Positions 54,146 through 63,969 of a stretch of 64,000 nucleotides of DNA are shown piece by piece. The first letter of the stretch is position 1; each line of letters begins with the position of its first letter. A program made the position numbers and the translations under genes. The stretch covers positions 2,046,001 through 2,110,000 of the forward strand of contig NW_022145558.1 in assembly GCF_000002235.5 (NCBI RefSeq), given 5' to 3'. The notes below the pieces were generated by a model that was given only the letters and a program-made list of their open reading frames with translations, made no database searches and was not told the origin of the DNA. The DNA is from Strongylocentrotus purpuratus (lineage: Eukaryota; Echinodermata; Echinoidea; Camarodonta; Strongylocentrotidae).

Positions 54146-57001
54146 ATGCAGTGGCTTAATGAGCAAAAACTTTTTTGGGGGCAGAAGAAAAACAAAACCG
54201 GAAAATCATGGCATTTCAGCAACATTTTTAAATCAACATGGTATCAATTTATGAATAAACCACTTTTGAATTTTCCCAAGCCCCCCCATCAGTACAGTGT
54301 TGATGATTTGCAGAGTGCACTAAGCAGTGCTGCGCAGAATGGACAACTTGACCTCATCCAAGAACTGATCGGTAGAGGAGCCGAGGTGAACAAAGTTGAT
54401 AATGACGGTAGAACTGCATTACAGCTAGCTGCACTGAATGGTCATCTTGATGTCACTAAATACTTGATTAGCCGAGGAGCCGAGGTGAATAGCGGCGGAA
54501 ATGATGGTGTGAATCCGTTATGTATAGCTGCAGGGACTGGTCATCTGGATATAACCACATTTCTGATCAGTCAAGGAGCCGAAGTTAATAACGGCGGAAA
54601 TGAGAGTTTGACCCCATTACATCTAGCTGCAGAAAATAATCATCTTGATGTGATCAAATATCTCATCAGTCAAGGAGCCGAGGTAAATAACGGCGGAAAT
54701 GAGAGTTTGACCCCATTACATCTAGCTGCAGGAAATGATCATCTTGATGTGATCAAATATCTCATCAGTCAAGGAGCTGGAGTGAATAAAGATGATATTA
54801 ATGGTTCGACCCCATTACATCTAGCTGCTTATGGTGGTAATCTTGATGTCACCACATTTCTGATCAGTCAAGGAGCCGAGGTTAATAACAGCAAAAATGG
54901 GGGTATGACCCCATTACATGAAGCTGCACGGAATGGTATTCTTGATGTCACCAACTTTCTGATAAGTCAAGGAGCTGAAGTGAATAAAGATGATAATGAG
55001 GGTTTTACCCCATTACATCTAGCTGCTTATTGTGGTTATTTTGATGTCACCAAATCTCTCATCAGTCAAGGAGCTGAGGTGAATAACGTTGGTAAAGATG
55101 GTTTTACCCCATTACGACTAGCTGCATGTAATGGTCATCTTGATGTCACCAAATGGCTGATAAATCGAGGAGCTGAAGTGAATACAGGTGATAGTGTGGG
55201 TTGGACTGCATTACATTTAGCCGCTTTTAATGGTCATCCTGATGTGACCAAAGAACTAATCAATCAATGTGCTGACTTTAACCACACCAATTATGATGGT
55301 TGGACTGCATTACATGCAGCTGCTAATGAAGGACATCTAGATGTTGTCACAGAATTAATCAGTCAAGGAGCTGATGTTGATAAGGCTAGTGACAACGGAT
55401 GGTCAGCATTATATCTTGCTGCAGCTGCTGGTCGTGTTCGTGTTTCAAGTGCTTTGCTTAGTCAGCAAGCTGAGCTGGCCACATCAAATATAATTCATTG
55501 GACGGAGTTTCATTCCGCTGCAGAGAGAGGCGACCTTGATGCCATGAAAGATCATGTCAGTCAAGGAGCCAAGCTGAATAAAGCTGGTTCTTTTGGTTGG
55601 ACAGCCTTACACATTGCAGCAAGTAATGGCCATCTTAATATGACAAAATATTTGCTGAGTAAAGGAGCAGATGTGAATTCTAGCAATGACTTTGGTAGGT
55701 GTGCCTTGCATAGTGCCGCAGAGAAAGGGAACTTGGATGTCGTGGAATATCTGATCAGTGAAGGGGCCGATATGAATAAGGGAAATGACCGTGGATTGAC
55801 TGCCCTACATTTTGCATCATCGTCTGGCCATTTAGATATCGTCAAATCCCTCATCGGCAGAGGGGTTGAGGCAGATATTTGCAATGCATATGGAACTACT
55901 GCTCTCCATTATGCTTTATTTAATCGTCGGATCGACATTACGAAGTATCTGCTTAGCCAAGGCTCTGAACTGATTAAGAGAAGCGTTCGGAACTCCGTCA
56001 TCTTACAATTTGATGGACAGTATGGTCATTATGATGTTGTGCGATGTGTGCAGAGTCGTGTAGGTCACGCAGTTAGCAGATTCAGGGATTCTTTCACTGT
56101 CTTTAGAGGTACTCCAGAAAGTGATCTTGGTAGAACCAAATATCAAGATGGCGATGAGGATAAGACACTTAAAGGGGGAATGGTTATTGTGAAAATGACA
56201 CGTATATCGTCTGATCTTAACAGTCATGAAGATCTTCTTGTAAGTGAAGGAGGCAGAACAGCTGGTAGCACATCATTACAATATGCTACAGAAGGTGGCT
56301 GTCTTGCAGTTGTTCGGTATCTGATTACTCAAGGAGCTGAAGTGAACGAAAGCAACAATGCTGGCTGGACTGCTCTTCATGTTGCTGCGCAAGTGGGTCG
56401 TCTTTTTATTGTAGATTATCTACTTGAACAGGGAGCTGAAGTAAACAAAGGAGACTTCGATGATATCTCGCCTTTGCATGTTGCTGCATTTGTTGGCCAT
56501 TGTGATGTTACCGAGCATTTGGTTAGGCGAGGAGCAGAGGTCAACGGCGCCACCAATGAGAAAGGTTCAACAGCCCTACATGTCGGAGTGCAGAACGGGC
56601 ATCTTGATATCACAACATTTTTGCTCAACCACGGAGCCGAAATTGATGCGACAGACAATGATGGTTGGACTCCCTTGCATATTGCTGCTCAGAACGGTCA
56701 CATCGATATCATGAGGTGTCTACTTCAGCAACTTGCAGATGTTAACAAGGTTACCAAGAAGGGATCATCTGCATTGCATTTGTCTGCTGCAAATGGACAT
56801 ACCGATGTCACAAGATATCTATTAGAGCACGGAGCTGGAGTAAATCTGAGTAAACCTGATCAGACTGCGTTGCAACTCGCCGCAGAACAAGACCAAGTTC
56901 ATGGAGCAAGTTCAGATGCGTGGTGTGCTGAAGGGCAGAAACACCCTTTCCCCCCAAATGGCCATGCAGACACTGAGGCTTTAACAGAAGATGAGAAGAA
57001 G
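54146..57001 (+). CDS. Large ankyrin-repeat exon of an ANK-ZU5 protein gene
   Basis: One open frame of 952 codons ends at AAG|GTATTT (donor 57002). From about residue 50 there are about 18 ankyrin repeats of 33 residues, pattern G.TPLH.AA..GHLDV...LI..GAEVN; repeat 18 is degenerate. A 59-residue non-ankyrin spacer follows (about 647-705), then about six more repeats (706 to about 910). Ankyrin repeats are protein-binding scaffolds; in animals they pair with ZU5 in ankyrins and in many echinoderm proteins (family knowledge). The Met at 54146 lies in transposon-derived sequence (CAGTGGCTTAATGAGC at 54149), so the real exon may instead start at an acceptor near 54292 (cccatcag|TACAGTGTTG), in the same frame. 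Repeats 4 and 5 are about 94% identical in DNA, a recent unit duplication. Confidence 0.85.
54149..54290 (+). mobile_element. hAT-type end sequence under the annotated start
   Basis: 54149-54168 CAGTGGCTTAATGAGCAAAA matches the reverse complement of 10014-10035, and 'gggggcagaag' follows as in 9985-10000. Translation of this part shows no ankyrin pattern. Confidence 0.55.
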
Positions 57002-57138
57002 GTATTTAATTTAGTATTCCTATAGGTTTCATATTGAAAAATATCCTACTGTTTACCCACAATCTTGCAAGTATTAAAATCAGTCTTTACTAATCCCCTT
57101 CTACTACTATTACATAGATTGTCTAAATTATGAAAAAG

Positions 57139-57195
57139 GTTGAAATGATTCCACAAGGACTTCTTAAAACTTATCTTGTACAAGAACATATACAA
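57139..57195 (+). CDS. Possible small exon (19 codons) of the ANK-ZU5 gene
   Basis: A phase-0 stretch VEMIPQGLLKTYLVQEHIQ between AG (57137-57138) and GTAAGT (57196-57201). It keeps frame with both neighbours, so including or skipping it is neutral. The acceptor is weak (poor pyrimidine tract), and the donor consensus is partly formed by the left end of a MITE. Translation could be real or chance. Confidence 0.3.
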
Positions 57196-57198
57196 GTA

Positions 57199-57377
57199 AG
57201 TCAAACCTCTTTTAGTGGCCACCTCTCTATAAAAGCCACCTGTGTATCGTGGCCGTTCATTTTGCCTCCCTCGAGAAAAAAATATATGTGTTTGAGAACC
57301 TTTCTAGAAAGGCCATGTGTCTACAGGGACAACTATTTTCGTTTTCCATGGGTAACCTTAACATACAGGTTTGACTG
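57199..57377. mobile_element. Mariner-type MITE in the intron
   Basis: The right end CAGGTTTGACTG (57366-57377) is identical to the 1191-1350 MITE; the left end AGTCAAACCTC is decayed. TA on both sides (57197-57198, 57378-57379). Internal 'gtggccacctctctataaaag' resembles the other copy. Confidence 0.7.
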
Positions 57378-57519
57378 TATAATGTTTACTTAAATACTAA
57401 TATCTGTATATGTGTAAGTATATGTGATGATACAAGCAATGGAAAACTAGAAAAGAACCTACTTCATAAAAAGCTGTTGTTAGTAGATTCTTATTTCTTG
57501 AGGCTGGTGTTTTACACAG

Positions 57520-57723
57520 GTTGTTGGACAACATGCTGAGAAAGGCTGCACAGCAGTTCATTTAGCCACGCGGAATGGCAACACCTCCATCATCGAGACA
57601 TTAGTTTCCCATGGCGCTGATCTCAACATCCAGTCCATCGACGGAGAGACCTGTCTTCACGAAGCCATCAGACTTTGTGGTAGGAAGGACATCAACGTTG
57701 AAGCAACACCAGTACTCCAAAGG
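57520..57723 (+). CDS. Ankyrin-repeat exon, ANK-ZU5 gene
   Basis: Acceptor tttacacag| and donor AGG|GTAAGA; 204 bases, 68 codons, phase 0 at both ends, continuing the large exon. Residues include EKGCTAVHLATRNGNTSIIE..LVSHGADLNIQSIDGETCLHEAIRLCG, one full and one partial ankyrin repeat. Confidence 0.85.
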
Positions 57724-58296
57724 GTAAGATGATGAACTCTAGAACACATTATCCCTGGGATTGTATGACACTTGCTCCTGTGAAAATTGCTCTGCATAAT
57801 TTCCTACACTAACCAAATTACTTACTTACAATTATGCAATTGGAATCATACCATTCCCAAATGAGTGCGCATAAAAAATGGGGCATACTGCCCAAAATGG
57901 GTATAAAGCGATGATTATTTAATCTTGTAGAGTCAAATAAAAAGAAATATAAAAAAAGGTCATATTTCTGAAAAATGAAAAAGGATTGAAAATTCTGAAA
58001 ATTAAAGAGGGTTCGTATATCTGAAAATAAAAAAAGCACATGATTGCAAAAATGGCAACAAGTTCTGTGTCATTTTTCGGAAATTACAAACCCTTTGGAC
58101 TAACGAGTCTTATTTCCTTTTTGTGTGTAACAAACCTTTGGAGTAATGAAACCTATTTCACTTTCGGAATTACAAACATAACTAACCATCAGAATAACAT
58201 AACAAATGTTCAGAATGATGAACCTGTGGATAAATCTTCAGAAACATAAGGGCCTCCAAAAGTTTGAACAATCGTTTCTATTGATAATTGTTCTAG
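57724..58296 (+). other. Intron of the ANK-ZU5 gene
   Basis: GTAAGA to ttgttctag, phase 0. No other feature seen; open frames inside it are by-products. Confidence 0.7.
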
Positions 58297-58454
58297 ATCT
58301 CAGCAGAGTTCTATCAGAATGAATTGTCTCCCAAGAAGGCCCTGGTCTTCTATCTCTTGGACCATGGAGCAAAGCCGGACATCAAGGATAACCAAGGCAA
58401 CCTACCAGTCCACTATGCCAAGGATGAAATCACTCGCCAGATGATTTTCTCAAG
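58297..58454 (+). CDS. Ankyrin-repeat exon, ANK-ZU5 gene
   Basis: Acceptor ttgttctag| and donor AAG|GTGGGG; 158 bases, in phase 0, out phase 2. It encodes ISAEFYQNELSPKKALVFYLL then DHGAKPDIKDNQGNLPVHYA, the last ankyrin-type repeats, ending QMIFSR. Confidence 0.8.
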
Positions 58455-59358
58455 GTGGGGGAAGGATTATATTAACATGGGCATTTAGAACAAATGTAGA
58501 AATGGTGTAGCAGTCGATTGGTCTAAGTTGTAACTGGTAAAGTGCTTCTTAAAATAAAGTTATTATTATTTTAAAAGACAAATATATATTATTGAAATTG
58601 CTTTCCTAAATTTGGATTTAGATTTCCAGCTTAGTTATATATATGATTTCTACCAGGTTATGAAATTAAATTATGTGGATGAAATAGGGTAAATTTTACC
58701 TTGGACTGATCCAACAAAAACTGTTCAAATTTAATTAAAATATTATGAATTGTAGTATATGAAGAGTAATACTTGACTGTTCAGTAACTTCATTAGATGA
58801 TTTGTAGAATTTTGGCCAGTTGAAGTATTAATTGTGATGAATCCTGTTGAAAATTCTCATGCTTACTTTCTGTAGATAGGAGAGTCTTTATTTTCAAAAA
58901 AAGTGTGTGAAAAATTGCATTTGAAAGCTATCATTTCCATCAATCATTACATCGCATTTTGTCCTGACTATATGTCTTAAATGTTAGTATTGCTGCTGAT
59001 TGTATAAATTAGTTATAAGATATAATTGTAAAACTGTGCAAAAAACCTTGAGATGGACACTGGATATGTGTACATGAAAGTATGCGTTCATTATTCATTT
59101 ATGCACAAACAGTATTAACTGTAGTACCCAAGTAGAAGTATTCTTTTAAAGGGCAAACAAAAAGTAGTCATTTATGAAGCACCTTCATTACTTAAGCAAT
59201 GATTATTCTTAAAAGCAGAAAGTAGGACCTCTCCATGGGTAAAGGATCTGTGGATATTTGATCAAATACCTTTTGCTTGCCCAAGTATATCCTGAAGGTT
59301 GAAACAATATGTTAATATCACTTTTCTTTTCTTTGTTGTCATTCGCATAAATTCTCAG
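58455..59358 (+). other. Intron of the ANK-ZU5 gene
   Basis: AT-rich, GTGGGG to attctcag. Nothing else recognised. Confidence 0.6.
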
Positions 59359-59393
59359 GTCTCCTGCCATGGACATCATCAGAGCTGATCGAG
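59359..59393 (+). CDS. Short linker exon, ANK-ZU5 gene
   Basis: Acceptor aaattctcag| and donor GAG|GTAACA; 35 bases, in phase 2, out phase 1. Completes Arg and encodes SPAMDIIRADR. Both phases match the neighbours, which supports it despite its size. Confidence 0.65.
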
Positions 59394-59772
59394 GTAACAC
59401 TCTGTGTTAAATAAATAATTTAACATACATTATCATAAACAAATAATGATAAATAGATGATTAATAAGGTTTTCATTTTTATTGACATGGGTGCATTGTA
59501 AAAACAAGAACAGAACAAGAAAACTTTAGGCAATCGCCAAATTCACATTCAGAAATACAAATTTCATATTTAAAAGAGAGAAATGATAGACGCGGTGATC
59601 AGTTTTATTGTTTAACTAAATGTCCATAATGCATAGGGGGCACTTTTTAATTTTGTTGGAGCCACGTAAGAGAAGGTTGAGTTTTGGTGAAAATAAAGAA
59701 TAAGTTGTGAGCTTTCGCATTCTTTGAATGTCATTTTGGAGGATTAGATATATTTGAAATATCCTCTTTTTG

Positions 59773-60435
59773 ATTACAATATATGTATAATACATATTAA
59801 TGATTTTGGTATGCAGGGTTTAACGTTATAAGTAAAGATGAAAAGTATTCCGCTTTTTGGTACATTAATCTCTTTTGATTTTGTAACTCCAGATATAAAT
59901 ATTTTCATGCATTTTGATACGCGCTGAACATAAATTACAGAAAAGGGAAATGTGTACAAATGAGGGACATAACGTAAGAGTATTTTGAAGGAATATGAGG
60001 GTCCATGCGTGGGATTTAATGGCTCGTAGCCTTTTCATCTTCTAGTGTGTCAGATCGTCTTTTGCAATGAAATCCCTCGTTCTTTCCCTCTATTTTTAAA
60101 CTTGCATTAAAAAAATAATTTCCATATTGTTCAATAATTGTTTTTATCTAAAAGAATTAGCGTCCCTGCCGACTGCAAATACACACGCAAAAATCGCACT
60201 CTTTTCCCGCACGCCCACCCCCTCCCTCAACAAAAACAAGAAAAGAGAAGAAAAAGACAACCCAGAAAGATATCAACAGGCGGCTATTATGGGTGTGTGG
60301 GTGTGTGTGTGTGTGTGAAAGGGTGAGAGGACTCGTGCAAAAAAAAAGAAGAAGATGTTTGTGTTATTTTCAATGGTCCGAGGGGTAATTGTTCTATCAT
60401 CCAGGAGGTATTTGTCATAGGGGGTAATTGTAACA
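59773..60435 (+). repeat. 663-bp tandem duplication, unit 1
   Basis: Unit starting 'attacaatatatgtataat'. It contains a (GT)n run (60298-60318), an A-rich run and cluster S7. It is repeated at 60436-61099 with only a handful of differences (for example ttaatctc/tttatctc, tcgcactc/tcacactc, gacaaccc/gaaaaccc). Confidence 0.95.
60374..60432 (-). repeat. G-rich repeat cluster S7, short
   Basis: Three units (ggtccgaggggtaattgttc, aggaggtatttgtc, agggggtaattgt) at the right end of unit 1; identical sequence at 61037-61095. Confidence 0.75.
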
Positions 60436-61099
60436 ATTACAATATATGTATAATACATATTAATGATTTTGGTATGCAGGGTTTAACGTTATAAGTAAAG
60501 ATGAAAAGTATTCCGCTTTTTGGTACATTTATCTCTTTTGATTTTGTAACTCCAGATATAAATATTTTCATGCATTTTGATACGCGCTGAACATAAATTA
60601 CAGAAAAGGGAAATGTGTACAAATGAGGGACATAACGTAAGAGTATTTTGAAGGAATATGAGGGTCCATGCGTGGGATTTAATGGCTCGTAGCCTTTTCA
60701 TCTTCTAGTGTGTCAGATCGTCTTTTGCAATGAAATCCCTCGTTCTTTCCCTCTATTTTTAAACTTGCATTAAAATAATAATTTCCATATTGTTCAATAA
60801 TTGTTTTTATCTAAAAGAATTAGCGTCCCTGCCGACTGCAAATACACACGCAAAAATCACACTCTTTTCCCGCACGCCCACCCCCCTCCCTCAACAAAAA
60901 CAAGAAAAGAGAAGAAAAAGAAAACCCAGAAAGATATCAACAGGCGGCTATTATGGGTGTGTGGGTGTGTGTGTGTGTGTGAAAGGGTGAGAGGACTCGT
61001 GCAAAAAAAAAGAAGAAGATGTTTGTGTTATTTTCAATGGTCCGAGGGGTAATTGTTCTATCATCCAGGAGGTATTTGTCATAGGGGGTAATTGTAATC
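60436..61099 (+). repeat. 663-bp tandem duplication, unit 2
   Basis: Second, almost identical copy; differences from unit 1 are a few substitutions and a 1-bp C-run change. Confidence 0.95.
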
Positions 61100-61190
61100 A
61101 TAAGGTATAATAATTGTCTTTGAGGTAATTGGCCCTTGCGACAAATGTCTTAATGGGGTAATTATCATGGGTTGAATGTCCAGGGGTGTT
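61037..61190 (-). repeat. G-rich repeat cluster S8
   Basis: Continues from unit 2 with degenerate units (ggtaattgtaatc, gaggtaattggccc, ggggtaattatcatg, ggttgaatgtccagggg). Confidence 0.75.
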
Positions 61191-61270
61191 TTTGGTCCCA
61201 AATCGGGTCATATTGCTCCGATTATCTCATTTTCGCTCGATGGATCACTGCAGCACAAACATCCACTTTT

Positions 61271-61318
61271 TTAACATGCTGGATTCAACCTTTATAGTGT
61301 TGGATCCAGCATGTTTAA
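61271..61318. repeat. Short inverted repeat (TTAACATGCTGGAT / ATCCAGCATGTTTAA)
   Basis: About 14-bp arms (61271-61284 and about 61304-61318) with a 20-bp loop; no coding context. Confidence 0.75.
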
Positions 61319-61625
61319 AGTGTTAATGTACCATTTTGATAAAGTTGTCACTCCTCAGCCCTTTTAAATGGTGATTTAACATTTCAGTTTGTAGAGTGTA
61401 CCAAACTAGCCAATCAGCTGTCAATGACGTCATATTGAATGTGGCGGCAAATATATTTTGTGAAATTATCGAGAAATTGACTATCTCTAATTGCAAACTA
61501 GTTTTATTTTTGGATGGAAATGCAGCCATTGTTATCTTAGTCTCAGAAGATTCAAGAGGTCTATTTTGTAGATAAATTTTCAATTTCTTAGAATGTTCCA
61601 ATGTGTTGCAGGGTACCGCACTATG

Positions 61626-61836
61626 AACATGACAGACAATGAAAGCGGACAAAATATACAGTTCCTCAGGTAAACAAAGGGACATCCCTTCACTGCTATT
61701 ATGTAAAAATGTGTAGAACAGGTGTCACATGCATATTCACCTGTTCTACACATTTTTACATAATAGCAGTGAAGGGATGTTCCTTTGTCTACCTGAGGAA
61801 CTGTATATTTTGTCCGCTTTCATTGTCTGTCATGTT
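61626..61836. repeat. Near-perfect palindrome, 99-bp arms, 13-bp spacer
   Basis: Arms 61626-61724 and 61738-61836 are reverse complements with about two mismatches (gtaaac/gtagac, agggac/aggaac). No target duplication or known end motif. An inverted duplication of a local segment is the simplest reading. Confidence 0.95.
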
Positions 61837-62892
61837 CCTAGTGCCGGGTGTATGCCATTGGGTGTGATGTGTTCGCGCGCAATGCCGCGAATTATACATT
61901 CTTCTTCTTCTTCGCTATAAGTACAGGCCACCGCGCCGTCGGGTGTGAACATTCCTTTCCTTCTCAATACAATAACTTTCACCTGCCTAAGTTATTTAAA
62001 CCATAAGGAATCGTGGCGTCTCGCCACTTCCATTACGTAATCATTAAAAGGATCCGCATAATTATACAACATTTTCCTGCTATACGTTGTACCGCAGGGA
62101 AATACAAATCTCCCTGGTATGCCTTACAGTCCAAACGATAAATATGTGCCTTAAACGAAGCAGGCGACAATCGGCGTAGCAGACGACACTTCATAGTAAT
62201 TTTATATGTGAGATTGCTTTGCTAAATATAAACTAATTTGTTAATAAATATCAACTAAAATTTCTTTTACATATCTTTAAACCATCATTGATATTTAATA
62301 ATTCATGAGTGAGTAAAAGAAACATACCAAACTATAAAATGATATGAAATACTTGGTGGCAATCAGGGGAGTTTGACGTGATGACCGATTGCACCCCTCT
62401 CTTAATAACCGAATAGTCTATGGGTGTCATGAATATTCATGTTTTTGCTTACCTCGGCTAAATGTTTGCTTTTACTAAATGGAAAAATTACGATGGGGGG
62501 TTGGATGAAATGGACATAATGAACATAGCAGAAGTGATAATTGATAATTCATGCTTCTTATCCTTCGTGTGCTTGACCTATAATCTTACAATCGCTTGGC
62601 AGACTGAGTCCAAAGTTCGACTTGTTTCACATGTGTATTATAGGCAATGGCGAGCTTGCAACCTATTTAAAAAAATTACGGTGGGTGAACTTTCAAAAGT
62701 CAATGAGACATGAGGGCTCCAATGAAAGAGCTAATGATAACGTACGTCGGGGTGGATGTGCTTTTCGTTTAAACAAAAAATGAATTGTTAACGATTTAAA
62801 AAAAGAACGTCCTTAGGCTAACATGTTAGGCTACTTACTCTGACGATAGGGGGCGTTGTGAAATGAGACTAAACGGAGCAATATGTATTGTT

Positions 62893-62998
62893 TTAAGGGG
62901 GTTATTGTCCTGGGATGATAGTACATTTGGTGATTGTCCCATGGGGTTATTTTCCAGGGGGAAATTGTCGTAGGGTGTAATTTTCGGGGGCGTAATGA
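62893..62998 (-). repeat. G-rich repeat cluster S9
   Basis: Units 'gggggttattgtcc', 'tttggtgattgtcc', 'atggggttattttcc', 'agggggaaattgtc' and 'agggtgtaattttc'. Its right flank (gcataacgtgaag..ctcgtaaatataaagaac) resembles the right flank of S2 (gcatggcgtcc..ctcgtaaatacaaaagaat). Confidence 0.8.
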
Positions 62999-63265
62999 GT
63001 ATTACATTTATTATTGTTGCATAACGTGAAGTCGACGTATAGTTCCTCGTAAATATAAAGAACGTTGCAAAAAGAGATCACACAGGACAAAAACCTACTT
63101 CTAGGGCTTCCATTATTATATGACACTGACTCAAGTTAGAAAAATTGTGTTTTGAAAGTATTTCAAATACAGAATGCATTGAATATTCATACTACCTAAG
63201 GCAAGATCTCCTCGCATCATAACTGATACATGTATTGATAATGTTACAAATGATTTTAATCGTAG

Positions 63266-63580
63266 ACAAATACCATTGTGAAGGCATCTTCGACCATAAT
63301 GGAGGAGAGCTGCAGATCCCGTCATACGGATTCACTCTTTCCATCCCTCCCGGTGCGCTGCAAGAGGGTTCTAGTGAAACGATCACTTTAGATGTTCTCA
63401 AAGACATTCCACCTGCAATCACTCTAAGACCCGATGAGACGATTCTTACCTATGGCTTTCAGTGTCTTCCGTCAGGATTACAATTTGTATCAGAGAAACC
63501 TGTCAGATTGAAGATTCCTCATTGTGCCAACCTCATTGATCCGACAAAAGTGCTGGTCGTTATGTACTTCTGGAATCACG
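63266..63580 (+). CDS. ZU5-domain exon, ANK-ZU5 gene
   Basis: Acceptor taatcgtag| and likely donor CACG|GTAAAG; 315 bases, in phase 1, out phase 1. The joined codon gives RADR-D-KYHCEGIFDHNGGEL. The hallmark ZU5 pattern follows: GGELQIPSYGFTLSIPPGAL, then ITLDVLKDIPPAI, GFQCLPSGLQF, PVRLKIPHCANL, VLVVMYFWNHG. ZU5 is found in ankyrins, UNC5 and ZO-1, where it mediates protein interaction, and is often followed by a UPA or Death domain. Neither is visible here, because the gene runs off the right edge. If the donor is not used, a stop follows 25 codons later. Confidence 0.85.
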
Positions 63581-63969
63581 GTAAAGCAATGTGGTCAAGA
63601 AACAGAAAGTTCATTAACATGTCAATATCAGAAGAAGAAGAAAAAAACATTTTGTAGTAGTTATAATACCACATACCCTCCAACTAAATGGAGAGCTTTC
63701 TAGCCAGTCGCCATTTTATAGGCATGTAATTTCTAATCATCCAAAACTGAAAGCATCCGAGCAAATACCCGTCTAACAACTGAGTGGGGTAAAGGATCGT
63801 AGAAAGACAGAATGTGATAATTCGTCTAGGATCTAGAACAGGGTGAATATTTACAGTAGTAGTTAATATAATAATAATAATGATACTGATGTTTATAATA
63901 ATACTACTTCTACTAGTACTACTACTACTAATACTAATAATGATAATAATAACAATTTTACTTACGCAG
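63581..63969 (+). other. Intron after the ZU5 exon (inferred)
   Basis: GTAAAG to ttacgcag. It contains a tri-nucleotide-rich stretch (63868-63958; tactactactaat and ataataat). Confidence 0.45.

Larger units (their letters stand above)
57002..57519 (+). other. Intron of the ANK-ZU5 gene, with a MITE and a possible small exon
   Basis: Donor GTATTT at 57002 and acceptor tttacacag ending at 57519, phase 0. It contains a mariner-type MITE and a possible 57-base exon, each listed separately. Confidence 0.6.
59394..63265 (+). other. Large intron of the ANK-ZU5 gene
   Basis: Holds a 663-bp tandem duplication (59773-61099), G-rich repeat clusters S7-S9, an inverted repeat at 61271-61318 and the 99-bp-arm palindrome. 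The acceptor is atcgtag at 63265. 61850-62890 shows no gene or repeat beyond these. Confidence 0.6.

Noticed and set aside
56003..56714. Antisense and alternative frames over the ankyrin exon
   Set aside because: Overlaps of the strongly supported ankyrin frame; their pattern follows from codon structure of the repeats.
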